DNA of 13,775 nt, taken from NCBI GenBank assembly GCA_002422285.1, contig DIUF01000104.1, positions 1 through 13,775 of the forward strand, read 5' to 3'. Position numbers and translations under genes: made by a program. This document shows, piece after piece, positions 6,436-13,152 of the stretch. Below the pieces are notes generated by a model. The model did no database searches and was not told the DNA's origin. It saw nothing but the letters and a program-made list of their open reading frames with translations. Each line of letters starts with the position of its first letter. The first letter of the stretch is position 1. The stretch comes from Flavobacteriales bacterium UBA6165. Its GTDB lineage: Bacteria > Bacteroidota > Bacteroidia > Flavobacteriales_D > Crocinitomicaceae.

Positions 6436-9162
6436 TTAACGCAGAACGTTTACAAAGCCTTGAAACTCGTAAACATTATCATCATAAGGATTTTTAGTAC
6501 GGATTTTCCAAATATATGTTCCGTCTGGTACCAGTTGACCATTGTAAGTACCATCCCATGGCACATCAATATTGTTCGACTCCCAAACAATTTCACCCCA
6601 TCTATTGAATATGAGAAGGTTAAATTGATAAATATCAATTCCTTGCATATACACTTGCCAAGTTTGGTTGAATTTGTCACCATCCGGAGTAAAGGTGTTG
6701 GGTGCAAAAATCAGAACATCGCTAATCACTGGTACAAGCAGACTTAATGAATCTATACAGCCAAACTCATTGGATACAATTAAGCTCACCAAATAATCAC
6801 CAATATCTCCGAAAGGAAAAGTTACAGATGGATTTTGTTGGGTAGACATTCCTGGGTCTCCAGCTTGGAAATTCCAGAGCCAATCTGTAACATCAGGAGA
6901 GGACATGTCTATCATATTCGCAACTGGATTAAACATTACGGGTTGGCTGGGGTACCATGAGAAATTCGCTTGAGGATAATCACCAATCTGAATATAATTT
7001 TGAAATGAAGCTGAATAAACACACCCATTAATTGTGGTTACAGTCATTTGCGGAGTGAAACTTCCTGCGTATGTATAGGTATGCGAGAACGGTTGTGTTG
7101 GACCCACATTTAAAGAACTACCATCGCCGAATTGAAAGTAAATATTTGCAATCAAGTTGGATTCAGTTGTATTTTGAAAGTTTATGGTTGTTGGGTTACA
7201 TCCACGTGTGGTGTCTGAAATAAAAGCTGGAATAATATCCGCTGGCCATGTCACCGAAGTGCAAAGCGTGTCTGTTGGAGAACCACATTGTTCACTTAAG
7301 ACCACACAATATTCTGTGAAATAAGTATTTGGAGTGACAACTACATTTTGCCCTTGCACCACCTGAACTCCATTGGCAAACCAACTATACGTGTAAGGTG
7401 TGCTACCTCCGATACCTTGAGCTGATAAATTTGCTGTTGTTCCTAAACAAATTTCCTGCGGGTCAGAGATACTCGTTAATTGAAGTGCTGGTGGTTCATT
7501 TAGGGTAAAAGATAATTGAGCCGTACAACCATTGGCATCCGTTATCAAAACATCATGATTTCCAACAAATAAGTCATTTGCCACATTCGATGTTGAATTG
7601 CTACCGCTCCAAAAAAACTGAAAAGGTGCGGTTCCATTAATGATACCAACTGTTGCAGTACCGTTATTTGATGCATGACATGTCACATCTGTCTGATTTA
7701 CGATAGAGGGTTGCATTGGATTGTCAACCTCAACAGTTACTGTTGCAGTCACCGTACAGTTCTGACTAGAGGTAATCACACAAGAATAAGTGCCAGCAGA
7801 AAGCCCAACTGCTGTTTGGGTTGTTTGTTGCAGGGGGTCATTCCATTGATAGTTTAAAGTGCCAACTTCTGGAACCATTTGCGCTGTGGCTGTTCCGTTA
7901 GCTGAACCAACACATGATTCAAAAGTAAAGGATGCTGAAGCCGTTGGTTGATCATTTAAAACGTTTATATCATAGGTAACAAGACATCCAATGGCATCAG
8001 ATACAGTAACGGAATGAGTTCCGGTTCCAAGATTAGTTGCCGTTTGTGTATTTTGACCTGAAGGAGCCCAACTGTAAGAGAATGGGGGATTGGACCCAGT
8101 AACATTATTGATTGATGCCGTACCAATACCAGCAGAACAAAAATCCGGTGTTGTTGATGTTCCACCATTTATTTCTGACATTGTGACCCAAGTGGTATCA
8201 GACAATGACCCGACTGATAATCCACAAGATGATCCTGCAAGAAAATAACCAACTGTTCCTGAAGATGGGTTATTAATATTCAAGATACCATTGTTGTAAG
8301 TCCAAGTTGTAGCATTTGCAGTATTTGCCCAAATTGTATTACTGCCTGTTCCGTTTACCAAAACAAATGGAATTTCTGATTGTGTGTAGGCTAAAGTATT
8401 ATTTGGCTCAGTAGGTACAAATTGGCGACCATCATTAAATGCCGTCCATTGTGAAACATTTCTTCCTGGTGTAATCGTTGCAGATGTGCCACCGGGGCTT
8501 TGAATACCTTGGATAGCCAAACCACCATTCCAGTTGCCACAAACTGGTTTTGAGCCGAGATGAATTTCAACAATATTAGAAGTTTCGTACAGAATAATCG
8601 CCATGTGATGACAAACATTTTGATTACAAGAGAAAGCACCTAATTCTCTAAACAAAATGACACACATTCTATTGGGCGCAGTGCCAATAGTTTGATGTTG
8701 AATATTGCCAACGTTACCAGGCGCACTTGGGTTAATGTCGGCATAAGCAGCCATAATTGAATTGTGTGCAGAAGGAAATCCCGCATTTGGTAAGGGCGCA
8801 ACGCCACCCAACGCCCAAGGGCATCCACCACCAGCTTGAGCAATATTGAAAGAAATCAGACCATTAGATCCTATTATAAATTGTGTATGATTATTTCCAT
8901 AAAAATTGAATGTGAAACCTATATTTCTTACTCCAGACCACTGATCGTCCCAGAGTTGAGGAATTACTTCCGGATTATCTAATTGAATCGCTCCAGCTTG
9001 CCCACTTCCTGGTGTACAATTTTCAATTTGTACGGTTTGACCGGTGCAAATTGAAATATCATCTCCCAAACAAATTTGCATTTGCTGCGCATTTGTAAAG
9101 AAAGCGGCTGTAAAACCGAAAAATAAATTAGCCGATATTTTTAGATATTTTAACGTTGACAT
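6436..9162 (-). CDS. T9SS-secreted SprB/PKD-repeat surface protein with gliding-motility-associated C-terminal domain
   Basis: The 908-aa protein starts at ATG 9162 (MSTLKYLKISANLFFGF, signal peptide ending near NA-QQ at residue 25). The frame extends to TTG 9180, but that adds MMYFCN before a good signal peptide. About 45-250 is a Cys-containing N-terminal globular domain (IGFTFNFYGNNHTQFIIGS and later VEIHLGSKPVCGNWNGG), common at the start of such adhesins. Three SprB-type repeats follow at about 341-405, 412-480 and 491-555, each with a GTHSVTV-like segment and a trailing Cys. Two PKD-like domains lie at about 645-725 (FQFGDGSS) and 730-812 (WLWNFQAG). The C-terminal ~95 residues are the gliding-motility-associated domain (APNTFTPDGDKFN, FNRWGEIVWE, WDGTYNGQLVPDGTYIWKI), the type B T9SS export signal. 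It is therefore probably an extracellular adhesin or gliding/surface protein; the ligand is unknown. Confidence 0.93.
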   Translation of the reverse strand: MSTLKYLKISANLFFGFTAAFFTNAQQMQICLGDDISICTGQTVQIENCTPGSGQAGAIQLDNPEVIPQLWDDQWSGVRNIGFTFNFYGNNHTQFIIGSNGLISFNIAQAGGGCPWALGGVAPLPNAGFPSAHNSIMAAYADINPSAPGNVGNIQHQTIGTAPNRMCVILFRELGAFSCNQNVCHHMAIILYETSNIVEIHLGSKPVCGNWNGGLAIQGIQSPGGTSATITPGRNVSQWTAFNDGRQFVPTEPNNTLAYTQSEIPFVLVNGTGSNTIWANTANATTWTYNNGILNINNPSSGTVGYFLAGSSCGLSVGSLSDTTWVTMSEINGGTSTTPDFCSAGIGTASINNVTGSNPPFSYSWAPSGQNTQTATNLGTGTHSVTVSDAIGCLVTYDINVLNDQPTASASFTFESCVGSANGTATAQMVPEVGTLNYQWNDPLQQTTQTAVGLSAGTYSCVITSSQNCTVTATVTVEVDNPMQPSIVNQTDVTCHASNNGTATVGIINGTAPFQFFWSGSNSTSNVANDLFVGNHDVLITDANGCTAQLSFTLNEPPALQLTSISDPQEICLGTTANLSAQGIGGSTPYTYSWFANGVQVVQGQNVVVTPNTYFTEYCVVLSEQCGSPTDTLCTSVTWPADIIPAFISDTTRGCNPTTINFQNTTESNLIANIYFQFGDGSSLNVGPTQPFSHTYTYAGSFTPQMTVTTINGCVYSASFQNYIQIGDYPQANFSWYPSQPVMFNPVANMIDMSSPDVTDWLWNFQAGDPGMSTQQNPSVTFPFGDIGDYLVSLIVSNEFGCIDSLSLLVPVISDVLIFAPNTFTPDGDKFNQTWQVYMQGIDIYQFNLLIFNRWGEIVWESNNIDVPWDGTYNGQLVPDGTYIWKIRTKNPYDDNVYEFQGFVNVLR

Positions 9163-9166
9163 GTTG

Positions 9167-9174
9167 CAAAAATA
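9167..9174 (-). promoter_or_regulatory. Candidate -7 box (TATTTTTG) for the surface-protein gene
   Basis: The minus strand reads TATTTTTG, ending only 4 bases before the ATG at 9162. With the spacing seen at the tRNA-Ser promoter, transcription would start at about the A of that ATG, so the mRNA would be leaderless or nearly so. It also argues against the upstream TTG start at 9180. There is no clear -33 TTG. Confidence 0.4.
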
Positions 9175-9230
9175 CATCAATCTTTTGAATTTATTAGGAA
9201 AACGTTAAAAGCATCTTATCGTTGCCTTAC

Positions 9231-9238
9231 TATATTTG
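9231..9238 (+). promoter_or_regulatory. Candidate -7 box (TATATTTG) for the barrel-cytochrome operon
   Basis: TATATTTG is an exact TAnnTTTG match in the divergent gap 9163-9293. Transcription would start near 9243, leaving a leader of about 50 bases before the ATG at 9294. A TTG 19 bases upstream is missing, so it may need an activator or be a weaker promoter. Confidence 0.5.
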
Positions 9239-9242
9239 TGCG

Positions 9243-9272
9243 CAACTAAAAACAAATTTCATTCGTTAGTTG
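9243..9272 (+). other. Inverted repeat in the 5' leader of the barrel-cytochrome operon
   Basis: CAACTAA (9243-9249) and TTAGTTG (9266-9272) form a 7-bp stem with a 16-base loop, right at the predicted transcript start and followed by TTTT. It could be an operator, an mRNA-stabilising 5' hairpin or a weak attenuator. The sequence alone does not decide. Confidence 0.35.
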
Positions 9273-9293
9273 TTTTAAAAATGTAAGATAATT

Positions 9294-10163
9294 ATGAAAA
9301 AAATAGCAGCAATATTCTCCTTTTTTATGTTTTATATGTCTTATTCTCAGTTAGATAGTGATAATAAGCATGTAGAGTCAACGTTCAATACTACGAGGAT
9401 CATCAATGGTCATTCCAACGAAACACTAGGAAAAGGTGTTTTGGAATTCAGGGTGGAACATAAATTTGGAGATTTTGCTGGTGAAAATGGCGGTTCTACA
9501 ACTTTTTTTGGCTTGGATAATGCCGCCGATATTCGCGTAGCTTTCGAATATGGAATCACTGATAGAATTATGGTAGGTCTTGGAAGAAGTAAGGGCTTTG
9601 GACCATACCGTGGCTTATTAGATGGCTTTGTTAAAGCTCAGATTTTAACGCAAACAACAGACAATAAAATACCCCTTTCTTTGAGCGCATTGCTTTCGTC
9701 AACTATGGTTTATACTAGAGCTGTAAACGACCCAACATTGGTTGCTAGTTATCCTGATTTTTCTCATAGGCTTGCTTATGCCTCACAATTGATATTGTCG
9801 AGAAAATTTGGCGAAAGAGGAGCACTCGCTGTAATGCCAACATATACCCATCGCAATTATGTGGCATTTAATGATCAAAACGGATTGTTTTCTTTGGGCG
9901 TTGGCGGTCGAATTGCCTTCATGAAGAAATTCGGTTTTGTAGCGGAGTATTATCACAATTTTGATCAAGAAAACCTGCGTCAGGATTTCAATAATAGCCT
10001 TGCTTTTGCATTTGAATGGGTAACCTTCGGCCACGTATTCAGCATTTATGTAGCCAATGCTGGTGGATTTGGCGAGCAACAATTTATCCCATACACAACT
10101 GGAAAATGGTCAGATGGCCAATATAGAATAGGCTTTGCAATTACACGAAAATTTGAGTTTTAA
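9294..10163 (+). CDS. DUF5777-like outer-membrane beta-barrel protein
   Basis: The 289-aa protein has a signal peptide (MKKIAAIFSFFMFYMSYSQ, cut before LDS). The mature protein fits the DUF5777 barrel family of Bacteroidota as I recall it: an N-terminal segment with TFNTTRIINGHSNETLGKG, then LEFRVEHKFGDF, ADIRVAFEYGITDRIMVGLGRS, a central PTYTHRN, and a C-terminal THGH-like region FGHVFSIYVANAGG. It ends ITRKFEF with the terminal Phe expected of BAM substrates. Strand-like alternation runs through the whole protein. Its function is not known. It is the first gene of a run with two haem-c proteins; the next ATG is 1 base after this stop, so translation is probably coupled. By context it may be a channel or scaffold for electron transfer across the outer membrane (inference). 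Confidence 0.82.
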   Translation: MKKIAAIFSFFMFYMSYSQLDSDNKHVESTFNTTRIINGHSNETLGKGVLEFRVEHKFGDFAGENGGSTTFFGLDNAADIRVAFEYGITDRIMVGLGRSKGFGPYRGLLDGFVKAQILTQTTDNKIPLSLSALLSSTMVYTRAVNDPTLVASYPDFSHRLAYASQLILSRKFGERGALAVMPTYTHRNYVAFNDQNGLFSLGVGGRIAFMKKFGFVAEYYHNFDQENLRQDFNNSLAFAFEWVTFGHVFSIYVANAGGFGEQQFIPYTTGKWSDGQYRIGFAITRKFEF

Positions 10164-10164
10164 T

Positions 10165-10512
10165 ATGAACAAAAGAAACATTTACATCGTTGCCGCCATA
10201 TCAATTTTGGCTTTTTCTTGCAAAAAGGACAAGGCTTTTGAGCCGGTATGTACAGATGAAATTAGTTTTTCTCAAGATGTGCAACCAATCATTATGAACT
10301 CATGTGCTACAACAGGCTGCCATTCAGGTCCTAATGCGTCAAACAACATGAACTTTACGTCGCACGAAAATGTTTTTGAACATCGCGTATTAATTGGGAA
10401 AAGCGTTAGGGGAGAATCTGGTGTAACACAGATGCCCATTGGCCCGGCTTTAAGTGCGGATCAAATCAACAAAATAAGTTGTTGGATAGAGCAAGGGGCA
10501 TTGAATAATTAG
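10165..10512 (+). CDS. Small cytochrome c-like lipoprotein with CX4CH haem site
   Basis: Start is ATG 10165, one base after the barrel gene's stop; an in-frame ATG at 10135 lies inside that gene and lacks a signal peptide at its N-terminus. The 115-aa product begins MNKRNIYIVAAISILAFSC, a lipoprotein signal with acylated C19, followed by KKDKAFE. Residues 35-113 look like a minimal cytochrome c domain: FSQDVQPIIMNSC, the haem site C47-ATTG-C52-H53 (four spacer residues in place of two), M90 in TQMPIGPALS as the likely distal ligand, and a final INKISCWIEQGALNN helix. The same layout occurs in many Bacteroidota lipoproteins annotated as cytochrome c domain proteins. C29 and C106 are extra cysteines that could form a disulfide. 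It is likely anchored in the outer membrane as an electron carrier; haem attachment is predicted, not shown. Confidence 0.85.
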   Translation: MNKRNIYIVAAISILAFSCKKDKAFEPVCTDEISFSQDVQPIIMNSCATTGCHSGPNASNNMNFTSHENVFEHRVLIGKSVRGESGVTQMPIGPALSADQINKISCWIEQGALNN

Positions 10513-10533
10513 TAACTACTTACAAAAACAAAT

Positions 10534-11424
10534 ATGAAGAATCGAAAACAAATCTTATCTATCGCTTTGCCATTAATAGCTGGCATTTCATTGGTTTCTA
10601 TGAATCTTGAACCTCAAGGGATTTATCAGTCGTTTAATTCAGCACGCTTCCACAAGATGAATACGGCTGGAGCATCAGCTGGAAATACGGGCGCACCTGG
10701 AGAAAATAATTGTACTGCTTGTCATTCAGGTACAACTGCCAGTGGAGAGGGGTTCAATATTTTAGAATGGGCAGATGGCATTAATTCTTACACGCCTGGT
10801 GAAACATATACCATTCAATTGGGTATGAATGATGCCTCCAACAAAAATGGTTTTCAATTGGTAGCACTCACTTCATCAGGAAATGTACAAGCTGGAACAA
10901 TGGTTATTACAGATGAGCTGAGAACGCAATTGCTTAATGGAAACGCCGGAAAACAATATGTTAGTCACAGAACAGCAGGAACATCGGTTTCACAATGGTC
11001 TTTCAATTGGACTGCTCCAGCCACTAATGTTGGTAATGTGATTTTTTATGTTTCAACCAATAAGTCGAATAGTAATGGTCAGCCTTCTGGCGATTTAATT
11101 CGTTTGTCTCAACATACTTTTGCAGGTCCAGAGTCAGGGGTTTCTTTAACAGCATACGAAATGATTCAGGCTTCATTAAGAATTGGCTTCGATAAGGAAA
11201 CTTCTAATATTTCTATTTTGTTTTCTACAGATGAGTCTGAGCCTTTGCATGTAAATATCATGAATGCGCAAGGACAAAGTGTTCAGTCACATTCTTTGGG
11301 TATGTCTTATCCTGGTGAAAACAATAAAGAAGTGCGTTTGAAACAGCAATTGAGCGCTGGAATTTACTTCGTTAATTTCTTCGTGGGCAATAAAGCTTAT
11401 AGCGAAAAAATATTGGTGGATTAA
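10534..11424 (+). CDS. T9SS-secreted Reeler-like (choice-of-anchor V) protein with CXXCH haem motif
   Basis: The 296-aa protein starts with a signal peptide (MKNRKQILSIALPLIAGISL). Residues 45-66 contain AGASAGNTGAPGENNCTACH, with a canonical haem-c site C60-TA-C63-H64. About 70-200 is a Reeler-like beta-sandwich of the choice-of-anchor V type (SYTPGETYTIQLGMND, QWSFNWTAPATNVGNVIFYV). Residues about 214-296 are a type A T9SS sorting domain: repeated beta strands with VNIMNAQGQSVQ and LSAGIYFVNFFVGNKAYSEKILV. The protein should be exported through T9SS and displayed on or released from the surface. It follows the lipoprotein gene by 21 bases and precedes a strong terminator, so it closes the operon. 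Whether the CTACH truly binds haem in this family is not established, but a second haem protein in the same run makes it more plausible. Confidence 0.85.
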   Translation: MKNRKQILSIALPLIAGISLVSMNLEPQGIYQSFNSARFHKMNTAGASAGNTGAPGENNCTACHSGTTASGEGFNILEWADGINSYTPGETYTIQLGMNDASNKNGFQLVALTSSGNVQAGTMVITDELRTQLLNGNAGKQYVSHRTAGTSVSQWSFNWTAPATNVGNVIFYVSTNKSNSNGQPSGDLIRLSQHTFAGPESGVSLTAYEMIQASLRIGFDKETSNISILFSTDESEPLHVNIMNAQGQSVQSHSLGMSYPGENNKEVRLKQQLSAGIYFVNFFVGNKAYSEKILVD

Positions 11425-11442
11425 AACCAAAACAGATTTTAT

Positions 11443-11477
11443 AAAAGAGGCTGCTCATACATTGGGTAGCCTCTTTT
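11443..11477 (+). terminator. Rho-independent terminator of the barrel-cytochrome operon
   Basis: Stem AAAAGAGGCT (11443-11452) pairs with AGCCTCTTTT (11468-11477) and extends by a G-T and a C-G pair. It begins 18 bases after the stop of the Reeler-like gene. The A-flanked, T-ending stem could stop transcription from either side. Confidence 0.85.
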
Positions 11478-11604
11478 GCATTCAAAAAGATAAATTCTAC
11501 ACTAATTTTCATAACCTTAGTTTTATATTTTGTTCATATTCAAAATATTAGCGGTTTATGATTATCGTCAGTCTGGAATCATTTGATTTTTTTTCCCGAT
11601 TTTC

Positions 11605-11634
11605 TTGCCAGCGTTCAAAGTATTACTACTTTTG
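11605..11634 (+). promoter_or_regulatory. Bacteroidota housekeeping promoter of tRNA-Ser
   Basis: TTG at 11605-11607, a 19-base spacer, then TACTTTTG at 11627-11634: both elements and the spacing match the Bacteroidota consensus (TTG-N19-TAnnTTTG). The -7 box ends 4 bases before the mature tRNA 5' end at 11639, so the primary transcript starts almost at the tRNA. It is the best promoter in the window and calibrates the others. Confidence 0.88.
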
Positions 11635-11638
11635 CGGC

Positions 11639-11723
11639 GGAGAAATGGCAGAGCGGTCGAATGCGGCGGTCTTGAAAACCGTTGTACCGAAAGGTACCGG
11701 GGGTTCGAATCCCTCTTTCTCCG
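11639..11723 (+). tRNA. tRNA-Ser (anticodon UGA)
   Basis: The acceptor stem GGAGAAA (11639-11645) pairs with TTTCTCC (11716-11722), with discriminator G at 11723. The anticodon loop CTTGAAA presents TGA, reading UCA and related serine codons. The long class II variable arm GTACC-GAAA-GGTAC and the T loop TTCGAAT are present, as expected for tRNA-Ser. The D arm has GGTCGAATG. The 3' CCA is not encoded (G is followed by CAAG), so it must be added enzymatically. Length 85 bases. Confidence 0.98.
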
Positions 11724-11727
11724 CAAG

Positions 11728-11759
11728 AAAAATCTCTCGAGTTTACTCGAGAGATTTTT
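11728..11759 (+). terminator. Rho-independent terminator of tRNA-Ser
   Basis: A 14-bp perfect stem (AAAAATCTCTCGAG at 11728-11741, CTCGAGAGATTTTT at 11746-11759) with a TTTA loop and T run starts 4 bases after the tRNA. The A run on the left makes it a possible two-way terminator. Confidence 0.92.
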
Positions 11760-11760
11760 T

Positions 11761-11793
11761 GTTTTCAGACGTGTCGAAAACCCTAAGTTTTCG
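11761..11793 (+). other. Alternating GTTTTC / GAAAAC / GTTTTC pairing segments
   Basis: GTTTTC at 11761-11766, GAAAAC at 11776-11781 and GTTTTC at 11787-11792 can form two mutually exclusive hairpins. The second is the stronger: CGAAAAC (11775-11781) with GTTTTCG (11787-11793), loop CCTAA. It lies just after the tRNA terminator and may be the remnant of another hairpin element; no function is assigned. Confidence 0.4.
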
Positions 11794-11799
11794 TAAGCG

Positions 11800-11858
11800 A
11801 ATGAAAATAAAAAATCTCAGCTTGCGACTGAGCAAGCTAGGAGATTTAACTTGCAAGG
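11800..11858. repeat. 59-bp direct repeat, copy 1, containing a strong hairpin
   Basis: Identical over 59 bases to 11902-11960, offset 102. Inside, AAATCTCAGCTTGC (11812-11825) pairs with GCAAGCT plus GAGATTT (11832-11838 and 11841-11847), around a GACTGA loop and with a 2-base bulge (AG). On the minus strand the stem is followed by TTTTTTATTTT, so it looks like a leftward rho-independent terminator, though no leftward gene is nearby. The 354-base gap 11724-12077 holds only the tRNA terminator, the alternating segments, the two repeat copies and the promoter region of the next gene. Confidence 0.9.
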
Positions 11859-11901
11859 TCTCCCCCCAATGGGATCACGTGAGTAATCCCCAAATCTTAA
11901 A

Positions 11902-11960
11902 AATGAAAATAAAAAATCTCAGCTTGCGACTGAGCAAGCTAGGAGATTTAACTTGCAAGG
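11902..11960. repeat. 59-bp direct repeat, copy 2, containing a strong hairpin
   Basis: Exact second copy of 11800-11858 with the same bulged hairpin. The 43-base spacer between copies (11859-11901) is unrelated to what follows copy 2. Perfect identity in non-coding DNA points to a recent duplication, or to a repeat family present elsewhere in the genome and maintained by copying. Confidence 0.9.
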
Positions 11961-12077
11961 CGAAGCACAAATGCCCATTATCTCATTCCAAAATGTTTAA
12001 TACAAAGGTGTTATGCACTTAACGTAGTGGAAAATGGAAATGTATAATTTCGAACTTCAATTGATTCAATAATCAAG

Positions 12078-13037
12078 ATGACAGAAATATTACTTTCGAT
12101 TGTTGCGGGCTTGGTTTTGTTCTTGTTTGCGGTGGTGAATTTGTCGGAAACTATAAAATCTGCTTTAGGAGCGAAAGCAAAACTGTGGATACAAAAATAT
12201 ACGTCCCATATTTTTAGCAGTTTGTTCGTCGGCACAGTTGCAACTGCGATATTGGGATCTTCATCTGCTGTTATCATAATAACCATTGTTTTCGTCAATT
12301 CACAGATTTTGACTTTTAGGCAAGCGATAGGAATTGTGCTCGGAGCCAATATCGGAACCACAGTGAGTAGCCAAATTATTGCGATGGATATTGGAATGTA
12401 TTCGCCAATTTTTTTACTTATTGGATTCATTCTCCTATTTGTTGCCAAAACAGAGAAAATAGGTAATATAGGAAAGACGATTTTATATTTTGGTGTGCTT
12501 TTCTTCGGACTATTCACCATGGAAAATGCCGTTGAACCTCTCAAGGATGAGGCGTTTTTTACTGAATGGATGAAAAAAACCGACAATCCAATAATAGGAG
12601 CACTTGTTGGCGCATTCGTAACTTTGATTATTCAATCTTCTTCCGCAACTGTAGGCATGGCAATTATTTTGTCGAAAAAAGGTTTGCTGAGTTTAACTGG
12701 AGGTATCGCAGTTATGCTTGGAGCAGAATTGGGTACTTGTAGTGATACTTTATTAGCGACAATAAAAGGGAGCAGGCAAGCCTTAAAAACGGGTTTGTTT
12801 CATCTTATTTTTAATCCATTATCTATTTTATTGGGTCTCATATTTTTTTATCCTTTCGTTGATTTGGTGAAAACGGTGAGTGCGGGAGCGTCTATTGAAA
12901 GAACTGTTGCCAATGCGCACATGATTTTCAATATTTTAGGTGTTGTTATTTTTATTTGGACTATTCCATTCTTTGAAAGAATATTAAATTCAGTCCTGCC
13001 TGATAAAACGGAAGATGTTTCGGCGAGCATATCGTAA
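12078..13037 (+). CDS. Na+/Pi cotransporter family membrane protein (short, no PhoU domain)
   Basis: The 319-aa hydrophobic protein carries the two inverted Na/Pi-cotransporter repeats. Repeat 1 has GSSSAVIIITI (60-70) and GANIGTT (89-95); repeat 2 has QSSSATVGMAI (186-196) and GAELGT (215-220). The duplicated QSSS and GAxxGT motifs form the sodium and phosphate site in SLC34/NptA proteins. In repeat 1 the first Q is replaced by G60 and in repeat 2 the N of GANIGT by E217, departures that could alter substrate. About eight membrane segments are visible. Many bacterial relatives have a cytoplasmic PhoU-like tail and reach about 550 aa; this one stops soon after the last helix with a short polar tail (DKTEDVSASIS). 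It likely moves phosphate or another anion with Na+ across the inner membrane. It is a single gene, and an imperfect -7 box (TAATTTCG near 12043) precedes it. Confidence 0.9.
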   Translation: MTEILLSIVAGLVLFLFAVVNLSETIKSALGAKAKLWIQKYTSHIFSSLFVGTVATAILGSSSAVIIITIVFVNSQILTFRQAIGIVLGANIGTTVSSQIIAMDIGMYSPIFLLIGFILLFVAKTEKIGNIGKTILYFGVLFFGLFTMENAVEPLKDEAFFTEWMKKTDNPIIGALVGAFVTLIIQSSSATVGMAIILSKKGLLSLTGGIAVMLGAELGTCSDTLLATIKGSRQALKTGLFHLIFNPLSILLGLIFFYPFVDLVKTVSAGASIERTVANAHMIFNILGVVIFIWTIPFFERILNSVLPDKTEDVSASIS

Positions 13038-13038
13038 G

Positions 13039-13075
13039 TTGAATCCAAGCCATTTCGAAATAACCTGGAGTTCAA
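13039..13075 (+). terminator. Possible terminator after the Na/Pi cotransporter gene
   Basis: TTGAATCCA (13039-13047) pairs with TGGAGTTCAA (13066-13075) with one bulged G and an 18-base loop, followed by TTAATTTTTC. It starts 2 bases after the stop codon. The stem is AT-rich and imperfect, so this is a modest candidate. Confidence 0.4.
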
Positions 13076-13152
13076 TTAATTTTTCAAGGCACATATTAAG
13101 TTTTATTTCTTTATTTTCGTGAAGTAAATACGAATTCATTAAAACGCTGCAC

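Noticed and set aside
9783..10082. 99-codon minus-strand frame inside the DUF5777-like gene
   Set aside because: Antisense shadow of a well-supported barrel gene, with no domain or signal.
11724..11800. tRNA-Ser as an attachment site of an integrated element
   Set aside because: No second copy of the tRNA 3' end and no integrase were found in the window, so there is no support for an insertion.
11800..11960. CRISPR array
   Set aside because: Only two repeat copies of 59 bp with a 43-base gap, a bulged hairpin and no cas genes; this does not fit an array.
11558..12022. Open frame of 154 codons on the plus strand
   Set aside because: It runs through the whole tRNA-Ser gene and its terminator, so it cannot be a normal protein gene; only its repeat-bearing tail is considered separately at low interest.
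12011..12586. 191-codon minus-strand frame
   Set aside because: It is antisense to the Na/Pi cotransporter, whose motifs are clear on the plus strand; the minus-strand product has no recognisable features.
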